A stretch of DNA of 64,000 nucleotides from JAVVHH01 sp964613945 (GTDB lineage Bacteria; Pseudomonadota; Alphaproteobacteria; Acetobacterales; Acetobacteraceae), in assembly GCA_964613945.1 (NCBI GenBank), contig CAZTJC010000006.1, forward strand, positions 62,001-126,000. Reading direction: 5' to 3'. Each line of letters starts with the position of its first letter. Position 1 is the stretch's first letter. A program made the position numbers and the translations under genes. The notes under the pieces are model-generated. The model did no database searches, was not told the DNA's origin, and saw only the letters and a list, made by a program, of their open reading frames with translations. Below are positions 45,365 through 52,927 of this stretch, piece by piece.

Positions 45365-46441
45365 ATGCCGACACTGACGGACCCGATCACCATCGGTGCC
45401 ATCCACGCGCCGAACCGCATCCTGATGGCGCCGCTCACTCGCGCCCGCAACACGCGCGAGCACGTCCCGACGCCGATGATGGTGGAGTACTATCGCCAGC
45501 GTGCCGCCGCCGGCCTGATCATCTCGGAAGCCACTGGGATTAGCCAGCAAGGCCTTGGTTGGCCCTACGGGCCCGGCATCTGGAACGCCGAGCAGGTCGC
45601 CGGATGGCGCACGGTGACGGACGCCGTGCACGAGGCCGGCGGACGCATCGTGGTGCAACTCTGGCATATGGGCCGCATCGTGCATCCAAGCTTTCTCGGG
45701 GGCGCTCAGCCGGTTTCCGCGTCCGCGACCACGGCGCCGGGTCAAGCGCATACGTATGACGGCAAGCAGGACTACGTCGAAGCCCGGCCGCTCCGGCTCG
45801 ACGAGATCCCCGGCCTGCTGAGCGACTATCGCAGGGCGGCGCAGAACGCGATGGAAGCCGGTTTCGACGGCGTCCAGTTGCACGCGGCCAATGGTTACCT
45901 GATCGACCAATTCCTCCGCGACGGCCCGAACCAGCGCGATGATGAGTATGGCGGCTCGATCCCGAACCGCATCCGCCTGCTGACAGAGGTGACGCGGACG
46001 TTGGTGGACGTCGTGGGCGCCGACCGCACCGGAGTGCGCCTGTCGCCGAACGGCGCCATCCAGGGCGTCGACGACAGCGCGCCGGAAGCCTTGTTCACCG
46101 CCGCCGCGGCAGCGCTGTCCGATATCGGCATCGCCTTCCTCGAATTGCGCGAACCCGGTTTCGAGGGCACCTTCGGCAAGGCGGCGGTGGCCCCGATCGC
46201 ACCCGCCATGCGCGAGGTTTTCGACGGCGCGCTGGTGCTCAACTCCGACTACGACCCGGCCAGCGGCGAAGCCATGCTGCAGTCCGGCGTTGCCGACGCC
46301 ATCGCGTTCGGCCGGCCGTTCATCGCCAATCCGGACCTGGTTGAGCGCATCGAGGACGGTCTTCCGCTCGCTAAGGACAACCCGGCGACCTGGTATAGCC
46401 AGGGCCCAGAGGGCTACGTGGACTATCCCACGGCAGCCTAA
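45365..46441 (+). CDS. Alkene reductase, Old Yellow Enzyme family
   Basis: 358 residues. FMN-dependent TIM barrel with the substrate-binding pair His173 and Asn176 and catalytic Tyr178 in H-A-A-N-G-Y, then Q-F-L-R-D-G-P-N-Q-R and Y-G-G-S. R-I-L-M-A-P-L-T-R near residue 18 and the C-terminal A-F-G-R-P-F-I-A-N-P-D-L are typical of the NemA/XenB group. The ATG at 45365 is preceded by GAAGGAAG; an in-frame ATG 15 bp earlier is possible. It reduces activated C=C bonds or nitro compounds with NAD(P)H. It is followed by an HxlR regulator and AzoR, an electrophile-response set. Confidence 0.92.
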   Translation: MPTLTDPITIGAIHAPNRILMAPLTRARNTREHVPTPMMVEYYRQRAAAGLIISEATGISQQGLGWPYGPGIWNAEQVAGWRTVTDAVHEAGGRIVVQLWHMGRIVHPSFLGGAQPVSASATTAPGQAHTYDGKQDYVEARPLRLDEIPGLLSDYRRAAQNAMEAGFDGVQLHAANGYLIDQFLRDGPNQRDDEYGGSIPNRIRLLTEVTRTLVDVVGADRTGVRLSPNGAIQGVDDSAPEALFTAAAAALSDIGIAFLELREPGFEGTFGKAAVAPIAPAMREVFDGALVLNSDYDPASGEAMLQSGVADAIAFGRPFIANPDLVERIEDGLPLAKDNPATWYSQGPEGYVDYPTAA

Positions 46442-46453
46442 GCCGCAGTCTCA

Positions 46454-46482
46454 ACCGGCGTGTCAGTATCCGATGCGCCGGT
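46454..46482. terminator. Possible hairpin between convergent OYE and HxlR genes
   Basis: Perfect 7-bp arms ACCGGCG (46454-46460) and CGCCGGT (46476-46482) with a 15-base loop lie just past the OYE stop. No T-tract follows, so this is a weak terminator call. Confidence 0.3.
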
Positions 46483-46503
46483 CAGGACAACAGCGATCGG
46501 GCG

Positions 46504-46932
46504 TCAGGGCGCCCTCTCACTCCCCAGTTTGCTGTCGTAGAGTTCGCGAGACCGTTCAACGGTTCCGCGATGCTCGATCGCCCACTGGCCCAGCGCTCCA
46601 ACCGGCTCACGCAGCGAACGGCCGAGATCGGTGAGGGCGTAGCTGACCTTGGGTGGGATGCTCGGGTAGAATGTGCGTTCCACCAGTCCGTCCCGCTCCA
46701 GGCCGCGTAGCGTCAAGGTAAGCATCCGCTGCGAGATGCCATCGACCAGCCGTTTCAACTCGTTGAACCTGTAGGTGTCGTCAGCGAGCGACATCACGAC
46801 CAGCACGCTCCATTTGTCGCCGATCCGGGCCAGGATGCTGTTGACGGCTTTGCACCGGGCCGTCGTGTGATGGCCTGGTGCTGTCAGCGGTTCGGCTGCG
46901 CGGGCGGTTACATCGGTGTGCCCGAGTTCCAT
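46504..46932 (-). CDS. HxlR family transcriptional regulator
   Basis: 142 residues. The winged helix carries the family signature: Cys27 before the first helix (A-R-C-K-A-V), I-G-D-K-W-S-V-L-V near residue 38, F-N-E-L-K-R-L-V-D-G-I-S-Q-R-M-L-T and L-T-D-L-G-R-S-L. HxlR/DUF24 proteins such as YodB sense quinones, diamide or aldehydes through a conserved N-terminal Cys and control azoreductase genes. Cys27 occupies that position here. It is divergent from azoR, fitting the same logic. Confidence 0.9.
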   Translation of the reverse strand: MELGHTDVTARAAEPLTAPGHHTTARCKAVNSILARIGDKWSVLVVMSLADDTYRFNELKRLVDGISQRMLTLTLRGLERDGLVERTFYPSIPPKVSYALTDLGRSLREPVGALGQWAIEHRGTVERSRELYDSKLGSERAP

Positions 46933-47025
46933 GGATGTGCCTTCTTGTGAGCGGGAGTGTGGTGCTTCATTTAGCCCTGGTTACTGATCGGCACCATCCC
47001 GGTGACCACCAAGGGGATCGACTCC

Positions 47026-47634
47026 ATGAACATCCTGCACATCGACGCCAGCGCCAGCGACGCCGCCGCGTCTCATTCACGTCGTCTGTCGGCGGAGTTG
47101 GTCGAGAAGCTGAAGGCGGCAAATCCGGGGGCTTCGGTCGTCTACCGCGACGTGGTGGTTGATCGTCTACCCCATGTGGACATGACCATCCGTCAGGCAT
47201 GGGCACCGGAGGGCGAGAAGGATAGCTCGCTCACGGCGACGATGGCCCGGTCCAAGGAGCTGGTCGACGAGTTGAAGGCCGCCGATGTCGTCGTCATCGG
47301 CTCGCCGATGTACAACTTCACGGTTCCCTCCACCCTCAAGGCGTGGATCGACCACGTCGCCATTGCCGGACAAACGTTTAAGTACACGGCCACCGGTCCG
47401 CAGGGCTTGCTGACCGGCAAGGCCTATCTGGCGCTATCCTCGGGTGGCATCTACTCGCAGGGAGCATTCGCGCCCAACGAGCATCTTGCGACCTATCTGA
47501 CGTCTCTGCTGGGCTTTCTGGGCATCAAGGATGTCGAGGTCGTGCGCGCCGAGGGCATCGCTTACGGACCCGAGCAGGATGCGGCGGCAATGTCGGCCGC
47601 CCGGACTCAAATCAAAACGCTCGTAGCCGCATAA
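47026..47634 (+). CDS. azoR: FMN-dependent NADH:quinone oxidoreductase / azoreductase
   Basis: 202 residues from the ATG at 47026 (a GTG at 47002 would add eight). Flavodoxin-like fold: I-D-A-S-A-S-D near the N-terminus binds FMN phosphate, S-P-M-Y-N-F-T-V-P-S-T-L-K near residue 92 and S-S-G-G-I-Y near residue 139 are the conserved AzoR loops. It reduces quinones and azo compounds with two electrons, removing reactive quinones. The upstream divergent HxlR gene probably controls it. Confidence 0.92.
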   Translation: MNILHIDASASDAAASHSRRLSAELVEKLKAANPGASVVYRDVVVDRLPHVDMTIRQAWAPEGEKDSSLTATMARSKELVDELKAADVVVIGSPMYNFTVPSTLKAWIDHVAIAGQTFKYTATGPQGLLTGKAYLALSSGGIYSQGAFAPNEHLATYLTSLLGFLGIKDVEVVRAEGIAYGPEQDAAAMSAARTQIKTLVAA

Positions 47635-47718
47635 CGCCAATCCTGGGCAGGTACCGAACGCTCGGTTCCTGTCTAAGGTCGTCCCGTTGTTCGACCTAGT
47701 TGAACGCTTGCGTGTTTA

Positions 47719-47757
47719 GGGCCGGGGCTGCGCCATGCAGCCCCGGCCCGCGTTTTT
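47719..47757 (+). terminator. Rho-independent terminator downstream of azoR
   Basis: A perfect 13-bp stem GGGCCGGGGCTGC (47719-47731) pairs with its complement at 47737-47749 across a five-base loop, and TTTTT follows at 47753-47757. It is the strongest terminator in the window. It lies 85 bp past azoR and directly abuts the end of the convergent molybdenum hydroxylase gene, so it may stop transcription from both sides. Confidence 0.85.
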
Positions 47758-50233
47758 ACTTACCTGTTTTCTCGATCTTATCGGCAGCCTCGTTGTTCAT
47801 CTGCTGCACCTTGCCCGATGGCGGCGGCGCGCCTGTGGTCTCCGTCCGCGCCGGTGCAGCCCCGGCTGGTGCGGTGGAAACCTGTTCGGCCGGCTGGCTT
47901 CGCGGCGCGCCCGCCTGTGGCACCGATCCCGCCATCGCCAGTTGCTGCCCGATCGGCATCGCCCGCAACCGCTTGCCGGTCGCGGCGAAGATCGCGTTAA
48001 TCAGAGCCGGCGCGACCGGCGGCACGCCGGGCTCCCCTGCCCCACTCGGCGGCGTTTCAGCCCCTGGCGGCATGATGTGGACGTTCGTCACCACTGGCGC
48101 GTCGTCGACACGGGAAACCGGGTAGTCGTCGAAATTGCCCTGCTCGACACGGCCATCCTTGAAGGTGATCGCGCCGTACTTGGCTAGGCTGATCCCCATG
48201 ATGACCGCACCCTCCATCTGCGAGCGGATGCGTTCGGGGTTCACGAACGTGCCGCAATCGATGACGGTGTCGACCCGCGGGATAGTCAGTTCGCCCTTGT
48301 CGTTGACGGCCACCTCGACCACGGTGGCGATGTAACTGACGAAGCTGCGGTGTGCTGCGATCCCCAGTCCATGACCCGGTGGCAGTTTACGGCCCCACTC
48401 GGCTTTCTCGGCCACCATCTCGACTACGCGGCGCAACCGCCCGGCATCGATTGGGTAGCTCGCGATCGGCTCGCCGTAGTTCCACATGTTCTTGACGCCG
48501 CTAAGATCCACCAGCCGCGCCGGGCCGATCAACTCGAGCAACATGTCCTTCGGATCGCGCCCGGTCTGTTGCGCGATCTCGGCGACCATCGATTGAATCG
48601 CAAACGCGCGCGGGATGTTGGACACCGAGCGGAACCAGCCAATGCGAGTGCGCGCCGCAACGGCCGGGTTCTCGCATCGGACGTTGGGGATGTCGAACGG
48701 CAGGTCCACCAATCCCATGCCGAGTTCGAACGGCATGGCGTGATCCGTATCGGCCTTGAACGTCGAGCCGATGCTCGGCGCTGCACTGCGATGCCGCCAG
48801 GCGACCACCTTGCCCTGCTTGTCAACGCCGGCTTCGATCCGTTCGGCCGAGACCGTGTGCAGGAAATCGTGCCGCACGTCGTCTTCGCGGGTCCATTGCA
48901 CCCGCACCGGCGCACCGAGCTTCTGCGACAACAGCGCAGCCTCCAACGCGTAGTCGCACTTCGACTTGCGCCCGAAGCCGCCGCCTAGCAGCGTCACGTG
49001 CACCGTGACGTTCTCGATCGGGATGTCGAGCGTCTTAGCGACGTCCTCGCGGGTGCCACCCGGGCTCTGCACCGGCGCCCAGATCACCGCCTTGCCGTCC
49101 TTTACGTCGGCAGTGGCGACAGGCGGCTCCATGCTCACATGCGCCAGATGCGGCAGGTAGTATTCGCCGACGATCACCTTGTCGGCGCCCTTGAGCGCAG
49201 CCTCGGCATCGCCGCTGTCGCGAACGACCATGCCGGGCTTGCGGACGGAGTCTTCCAACTCGGTTCGATAGGTAGCCGAATCGTAGGACGCGTTGGCGCC
49301 GTCATCCCACACCAGCTTGAGCGCATCCCGCCCCTTGATCGCCATGCCGGTGTTGCGCGCGATCACGGCGACGCCGCCGAGCGGCTGGAACTTGGACGGC
49401 CACGGATAGCCGCGCACCTCCATCACCTGCTCCACGCCGGGCACGGCCAACGCATCCTTGGCGTCGAACGAAACCAGCTTGCCGCCCGTGACCGGGGGGC
49501 GGGCGATCACCGCGTATTTCATCCCCGGCAGCCGCACGTCGGCGCCATAGGTCGCCTTGCCCACCGTGATATCGCGCAGGTCGACGATGCCGACCTGGCC
49601 CTTGCCGATGTAGCGGAACTGCGCCGGGTCCTTAAGCACCAAGGATGCCGTCTGCGGCACCGGCAGCTTGGCGGCATCCTCGGCCAGTGCGCCGAAGCCG
49701 AGCTTCCGGTTGGTTGCGGCATGCACCACCTCGTGCACGCCGGCCTTGCACTCGCCGACCGGTACGTTCCACTTCGCCGCCGCCGCCGTTTCCAGCATCG
49801 TGCGCGCGGCCGCCCCTACCTGCCGCATCGGGATCAGGTAGTGCCGCGTGCTGCGCGAGCCGTCGGTGTCCTGGTTGCCGTATTTCACTTCGTCGCCGTC
49901 GGCCTGAATCACTTTGACCCGGTCCCAATCGGCGCCCATCTCGTCGGCCACCACCATCGGCAGGCTGGTCCGGATGCCGGTGCCCATCTCCTGGCGGTGC
50001 GCCACGATGGTGACGGTGCCATCCGCGGTGATCGAGACGAATACCTTGGGATCATTGACCGTGCCATGCGGCATGTCGCCGGCGCCGGTGCTGTAATTGG
50101 CGGGGAACGCCGCCTGCGCGCCGGGGATCAGCCGGGCTGCAAGGATGAATCCGCCGGCGGCCAGCAGTCCCTTCAGGGCACCACGGCGGCTGACGTTCTC
50201 GACCGAAGCGATCTGTGGACGATGATGCGTCAT
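47756..50233 (-). CDS. Molybdopterin-binding large subunit of a xanthine-oxidase-family hydroxylase (IorB-like)
   Basis: 825 residues with a twin-arginine-type signal (S-R-R-G-A-L-K-G-L-L followed by a hydrophobic run), so the enzyme acts in the periplasm. Moco-binding segments G-G-G-F-G-R-K near residue 425 and the catalytic glutamate Glu734 in G-A-G-E-P-G are present. After about residue 770 the protein ends in a proline/alanine-rich tail that family members usually lack. The single-chain order (signal, two-part Moco domain) fits isoquinoline 1-oxidoreductase and aldehyde-dehydrogenase-type two-subunit enzymes. No cytochrome c subunit or XdhC chaperone gene is adjacent. Substrate unknown: N-heterocycle or aldehyde. 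Confidence 0.87.
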   Translation of the reverse strand: MTHHRPQIASVENVSRRGALKGLLAAGGFILAARLIPGAQAAFPANYSTGAGDMPHGTVNDPKVFVSITADGTVTIVAHRQEMGTGIRTSLPMVVADEMGADWDRVKVIQADGDEVKYGNQDTDGSRSTRHYLIPMRQVGAAARTMLETAAAAKWNVPVGECKAGVHEVVHAATNRKLGFGALAEDAAKLPVPQTASLVLKDPAQFRYIGKGQVGIVDLRDITVGKATYGADVRLPGMKYAVIARPPVTGGKLVSFDAKDALAVPGVEQVMEVRGYPWPSKFQPLGGVAVIARNTGMAIKGRDALKLVWDDGANASYDSATYRTELEDSVRKPGMVVRDSGDAEAALKGADKVIVGEYYLPHLAHVSMEPPVATADVKDGKAVIWAPVQSPGGTREDVAKTLDIPIENVTVHVTLLGGGFGRKSKCDYALEAALLSQKLGAPVRVQWTREDDVRHDFLHTVSAERIEAGVDKQGKVVAWRHRSAAPSIGSTFKADTDHAMPFELGMGLVDLPFDIPNVRCENPAVAARTRIGWFRSVSNIPRAFAIQSMVAEIAQQTGRDPKDMLLELIGPARLVDLSGVKNMWNYGEPIASYPIDAGRLRRVVEMVAEKAEWGRKLPPGHGLGIAAHRSFVSYIATVVEVAVNDKGELTIPRVDTVIDCGTFVNPERIRSQMEGAVIMGISLAKYGAITFKDGRVEQGNFDDYPVSRVDDAPVVTNVHIMPPGAETPPSGAGEPGVPPVAPALINAIFAATGKRLRAMPIGQQLAMAGSVPQAGAPRSQPAEQVSTAPAGAAPARTETTGAPPPSGKVQQMNNEAADKIEKTGK

Positions 50234-50236
50234 GGC

Positions 50237-50689
50237 TCAGGCCCCCGTCGCGGCAGCGCGGATGGCGGTCTCGATGCGCTGGTAGCAGCCGCAGCGGCAG
50301 ATGTTGCCGGCCATCTGCTCGCGGATCTCCTGGTCGGTCGGCTTGGGCGTGTTGGCCAGCAGCGACGCCGCTTGCATGATCTGCCCGGCCTGACAGTAGC
50401 CGCACTGCGGCACCCCGTTGTCGCGCCATGCCACCTGTACCGGATGATCTCCGGTCGGATGCAGCCCCTCGATCGTCGTCACGGTCTGGCCGTCGATGTC
50501 ACCTAAGGCCGTGATGCAGGAACGGACCGCTTGGCCGCCAACATGCACGGTGCACGCGCCACACAGGGCAGCGCCGCAACCGAATTTGGTGCCGGTCAGG
50601 CCGATTTCATCGCGCAGGAACCAGAGCAGCGGCAGCGACGGATCACCGTCGTAAGTTTTTTGTGCGCCATTTACGGTGACGGTGATCAT
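50237..50689 (-). CDS. [2Fe-2S] small subunit of the molybdenum hydroxylase (IorA-like)
   Basis: 150 residues. Plant-type cluster ligands Cys38, Cys43, Cys46 and Cys58, and second-cluster ligands Cys96, Cys99, Cys131 and Cys133 (C-G-Y-C and C-R-C-G-C) are all in place. The ATG at 50689 has a strong GGGAGG upstream; longer frames are rejected. It lacks its own signal and would be exported with the large subunit through the Tat system. It is 3 bp before the large-subunit gene. Confidence 0.93.
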   Translation of the reverse strand: MITVTVNGAQKTYDGDPSLPLLWFLRDEIGLTGTKFGCGAALCGACTVHVGGQAVRSCITALGDIDGQTVTTIEGLHPTGDHPVQVAWRDNGVPQCGYCQAGQIMQAASLLANTPKPTDQEIREQMAGNICRCGCYQRIETAIRAAATGA

Positions 50690-50711
50690 TCCGACCTCCC
50701 CTTTTTTGGTT

Positions 50712-50808
50712 GGTTGCAGACAGCAACCCTGAAAGTTGCATCCTAACGCTGTCAAATCAAAAGCGCCAAACGCCTTGTGAAAGGCGTCAACTGCCTCGAT
50801 ACGAGGCA
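50712..50808. promoter_or_regulatory. Divergent control region with three inverted repeats
   Basis: Between the [2Fe-2S] subunit gene (minus) and the enolase-superfamily gene (plus) lie three perfect stem-loops: GGTTGC-agaca-GCAACC (50712-50728), ACGCCTT-gtga-AAGGCGT (50770-50787) and TGCCTCG-ata-CGAGGCA (50792-50808). The last two are only 4 bp apart and end a few bases before the GGGAGGAG ribosome site of the plus-strand gene. They could be operators or leader hairpins that control translation. Confidence 0.5.
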
Positions 50809-50825
50809 TCAGGGAGGAGTTCACC

Positions 50826-51929
50826 ATGAGCATAAGCAATATGCCGGGGCTCACGTTGCGACAGATCGATACGCGCGTGCTCAGCGTACCGCTGCGACGG
50901 CCAATCGTGGGCAAGGTCGGCGAGTATCATCATTGGCCGTTCATCCTGATCGACGTCATCACTGAGGAGGGCATCGTCGGGCACGGCTATCTCGAGCCGT
51001 ATCGGGCCAGCGCCACCAAATCCATCGTGGCGCTGATCGAGGACATGGCCGCGCATGGGCGAGGCAAGCCGCTCGCGCCGTTTGACCGCTTCGAGGCGGC
51101 GATGAAGGCGCTGCACTTCAACGGGCGGCAGGGAACGCCGCTGATCGCCATGGCCGGGATCGACATGGCCATGTGGGACGCGCTGGCCAAGTCGGTCGAC
51201 CTGCCGCTGGTCAAGCTGCTCGGGGGTACCGTTGGTCCGGTTCGAGCCTACAACACCAACGGGTTGTGGCTGATCGACATGGACCGGATCGCCGACGAGG
51301 CATCGTCCTTGGTGGCGGAAGGCGACTTCACCGCCGTCAAAATCCGCCTGGGCCGCGAGTACGTGCGCGACGACGTCAAGGCGATCGCCGAAGTGCGCCG
51401 CGCCTTGGGAGAGGACATCACGCTGATGAGCGACTTCAACCAGGGGCAGACGCTGACCTCGGCCAAGCGCCTGTTGCATGCGCTCGACGATCAGGGCCTG
51501 GCATGGTTCGAGGAGCCGATCGTGTTCGACGATTACCCGGGCTGCGCGCGCCTGCGCGCCGGGCTGCGGACGCAGATTTCGATCGGGGAAAACATCTTCG
51601 GCCCGCGCGACTTCCTCCGCGCCGTGCAGGCCGATGCAGCGGATTGCTACATGCCGGACCTCATGCGCATCGGCGGCGTCACCGGCTGGCTCCGCGCCGC
51701 GGCCATCGCCGGGGCCGCGAACCTGCCGCTCTCGAGCCACCTGTATCCGGAGTTCTCCGCACATCTGCGGCGGGTGAGCGAGAGCGCCGACTGGCTCGAG
51801 TGGCGCGATTGGGGCAACCCGTTCCTGCAGGAGCCGTTCGAGGTCCGCGACGGCGCGATCCACATCCCCGATCGCCCCGGTGCCGGCATCGCCTGGAACA
51901 ACGACGCGGTGACGCGATACGCCGTCTAG
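50826..51929 (+). CDS. Mandelate racemase / muconate lactonizing enzyme family protein
   Basis: 367 residues. Enolase-superfamily residues: Lys172-x-Arg174 in V-K-I-R-L-G, metal ligands Asp203, Glu229 and Glu255, and the Asp278/His305 dyad (D-L-M-R-I-G-G and S-S-H-L-Y-P-E-F). The single lysine followed by arginine rather than a second lysine is a variant of the mandelate-racemase-type K-x-K. Ribosome site GGGAGGAG lies 6 bp before the ATG. Sugar-acid dehydration or racemisation of an alpha-hydroxy acid is likely, exact substrate unknown. It differs clearly from tarD at 12327. Confidence 0.88.
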   Translation: MSISNMPGLTLRQIDTRVLSVPLRRPIVGKVGEYHHWPFILIDVITEEGIVGHGYLEPYRASATKSIVALIEDMAAHGRGKPLAPFDRFEAAMKALHFNGRQGTPLIAMAGIDMAMWDALAKSVDLPLVKLLGGTVGPVRAYNTNGLWLIDMDRIADEASSLVAEGDFTAVKIRLGREYVRDDVKAIAEVRRALGEDITLMSDFNQGQTLTSAKRLLHALDDQGLAWFEEPIVFDDYPGCARLRAGLRTQISIGENIFGPRDFLRAVQADAADCYMPDLMRIGGVTGWLRAAAIAGAANLPLSSHLYPEFSAHLRRVSESADWLEWRDWGNPFLQEPFEVRDGAIHIPDRPGAGIAWNNDAVTRYAV

Positions 51930-51981
51930 GATGCCCGCCCGGCGATGCAGTACACCCGACATGCTAGACCAGGCTCAGCTG

Positions 51982-52001
51982 GTAAGGTAAGTTAGCCTTA
52001 C
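51982..52001. promoter_or_regulatory. Putative VapBC operator
   Basis: Overlapping inverted repeats GTAAGG...CCTTAC (arms 51982-51987 and 51996-52001) and GTAAG-ttagc-CTTAC (51987-52001) lie 20 bp before the antitoxin ATG. VapB-type AbrB antitoxins usually bind such dyads with VapC to repress their own operon. Confidence 0.5.
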
Positions 52002-52022
52002 TTTTGGGCCCTGGAGCATCGG

Positions 52023-52274
52023 ATGACCACGCTGACCATCACTGCCAAGGGACAGGTCACGCTGCGCAAGGACGTGTTGCAGCATCTCGGCATTCAGCCC
52101 GGCGATACCATCACCGTCGAAAAGCTGCCAAACGGCCGGATTGCGGTGCAGGCGAGCCGGCCACACGAGCCCATCAGCTCGGTGTTCGACATGCTCAAGC
52201 CGGATGGTGGCCGATCGCTGTCGATCGAAGAGATCGGCCGAATCGCGGCAGAAGGGTGGGCCGGCACGCAGTGA
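52023..52274 (+). CDS. vapB: Type II antitoxin, AbrB/MazE-type DNA-binding (VapB)
   Basis: 83 residues. The N-terminal swapped-hairpin domain is clear (T-I-T-A-K-G-Q-V-T-L-R near residue 5, I-Q-P-G-D-T-I-T-V), and the C-terminal half is the flexible toxin-binding tail. Its stop overlaps the toxin GTG by three bases, ensuring coupled synthesis. The repeats just upstream are its likely operator. Confidence 0.88.
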   Translation: MTTLTITAKGQVTLRKDVLQHLGIQPGDTITVEKLPNGRIAVQASRPHEPISSVFDMLKPDGGRSLSIEEIGRIAAEGWAGTQ

Positions 52275-52669
52275 GAGTCACGGCCGACACCAACGTCCTG
52301 ATCCGCGCGTTGACCGGGGACGATGCGCGGCAAAGCGAAATCGCCAAAGCCGAGCTTGCCGGAGCGAGTCTCATCGCGCTGCCGCTGGGGGCGCTTTGCG
52401 AGGTGGTCTGGGTGCTGTCGCGGGGATACCGCATCGCGCCGGCGCAGATCGCGCAAACGCTACGACGCCTCATCAACAGCGCCAACGTCGCGGTCAACCG
52501 GCCGGCGGCAGAAGCCGGCCTGGCCCTGCTCGAAGCGGGTGGCGACTTCGCCGATGGCGTGATCGCCTATGAGGGGCGCTGGCTCGGTGGCGAGGATTTC
52601 ATCTCGTTCGACCGCAAGGCTGTGGAGTTGCTACAAGGGCAGGGAGAAGCCGCTCGCCTGCTCGGGTGA
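52271..52669 (+). CDS. vapC: PIN-domain ribonuclease toxin (VapC)
   Basis: 132 residues from a GTG at 52271. The PIN active-site acidic residues are present: Asp6 in T-A-D-T-N, Glu44 in A-L-C-E-V, Asp95 in D-F-A-D-G and Asp114 in S-F-D-R. VapC toxins cut specific tRNAs or rRNA. The pair appears intact. Confidence 0.9.
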   Translation: MRVTADTNVLIRALTGDDARQSEIAKAELAGASLIALPLGALCEVVWVLSRGYRIAPAQIAQTLRRLINSANVAVNRPAAEAGLALLEAGGDFADGVIAYEGRWLGGEDFISFDRKAVELLQGQGEAARLLG

Positions 52670-52703
52670 GGCGGAACCATCATTCTGACAAGGGAAGTAG
52701 ATC

Positions 52704-52901
52704 TTGCGTTCAATCGAAGGACAGCGTTCGGACAATCAACCGGTGAAGCGCACGATGGCGGAAAAGCAGAAGCTGTTGCGCGAATTGCGGGAAACGCTGG
52801 CCGGCATGAAATCCCATGCCGCACCGACCCTCCGCCAAAGCGTGCAGAAGCGTATCGCTGAACTCGAAACCGAACTGGGCGTCAGCGCACCCCGGCGCTG
52901 A
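52704..52901 (+). CDS. Small helical protein, unknown function
   Basis: 65 residues from a TTG at 52704 with AGGGAAG 8 bp upstream; an ATG at 52755 would give 48 residues. The centre is a charged helix (M-A-E-K-Q-K-L-L-R-E-L-R-E-T-L) that could be a coiled coil. It lies just after vapC on the same strand. No family recognised. Confidence 0.45.
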   Translation: MRSIEGQRSDNQPVKRTMAEKQKLLRELRETLAGMKSHAAPTLRQSVQKRIAELETELGVSAPRR

Positions 52902-52927
52902 CGACTATCACTTGAACGAACGACGCG

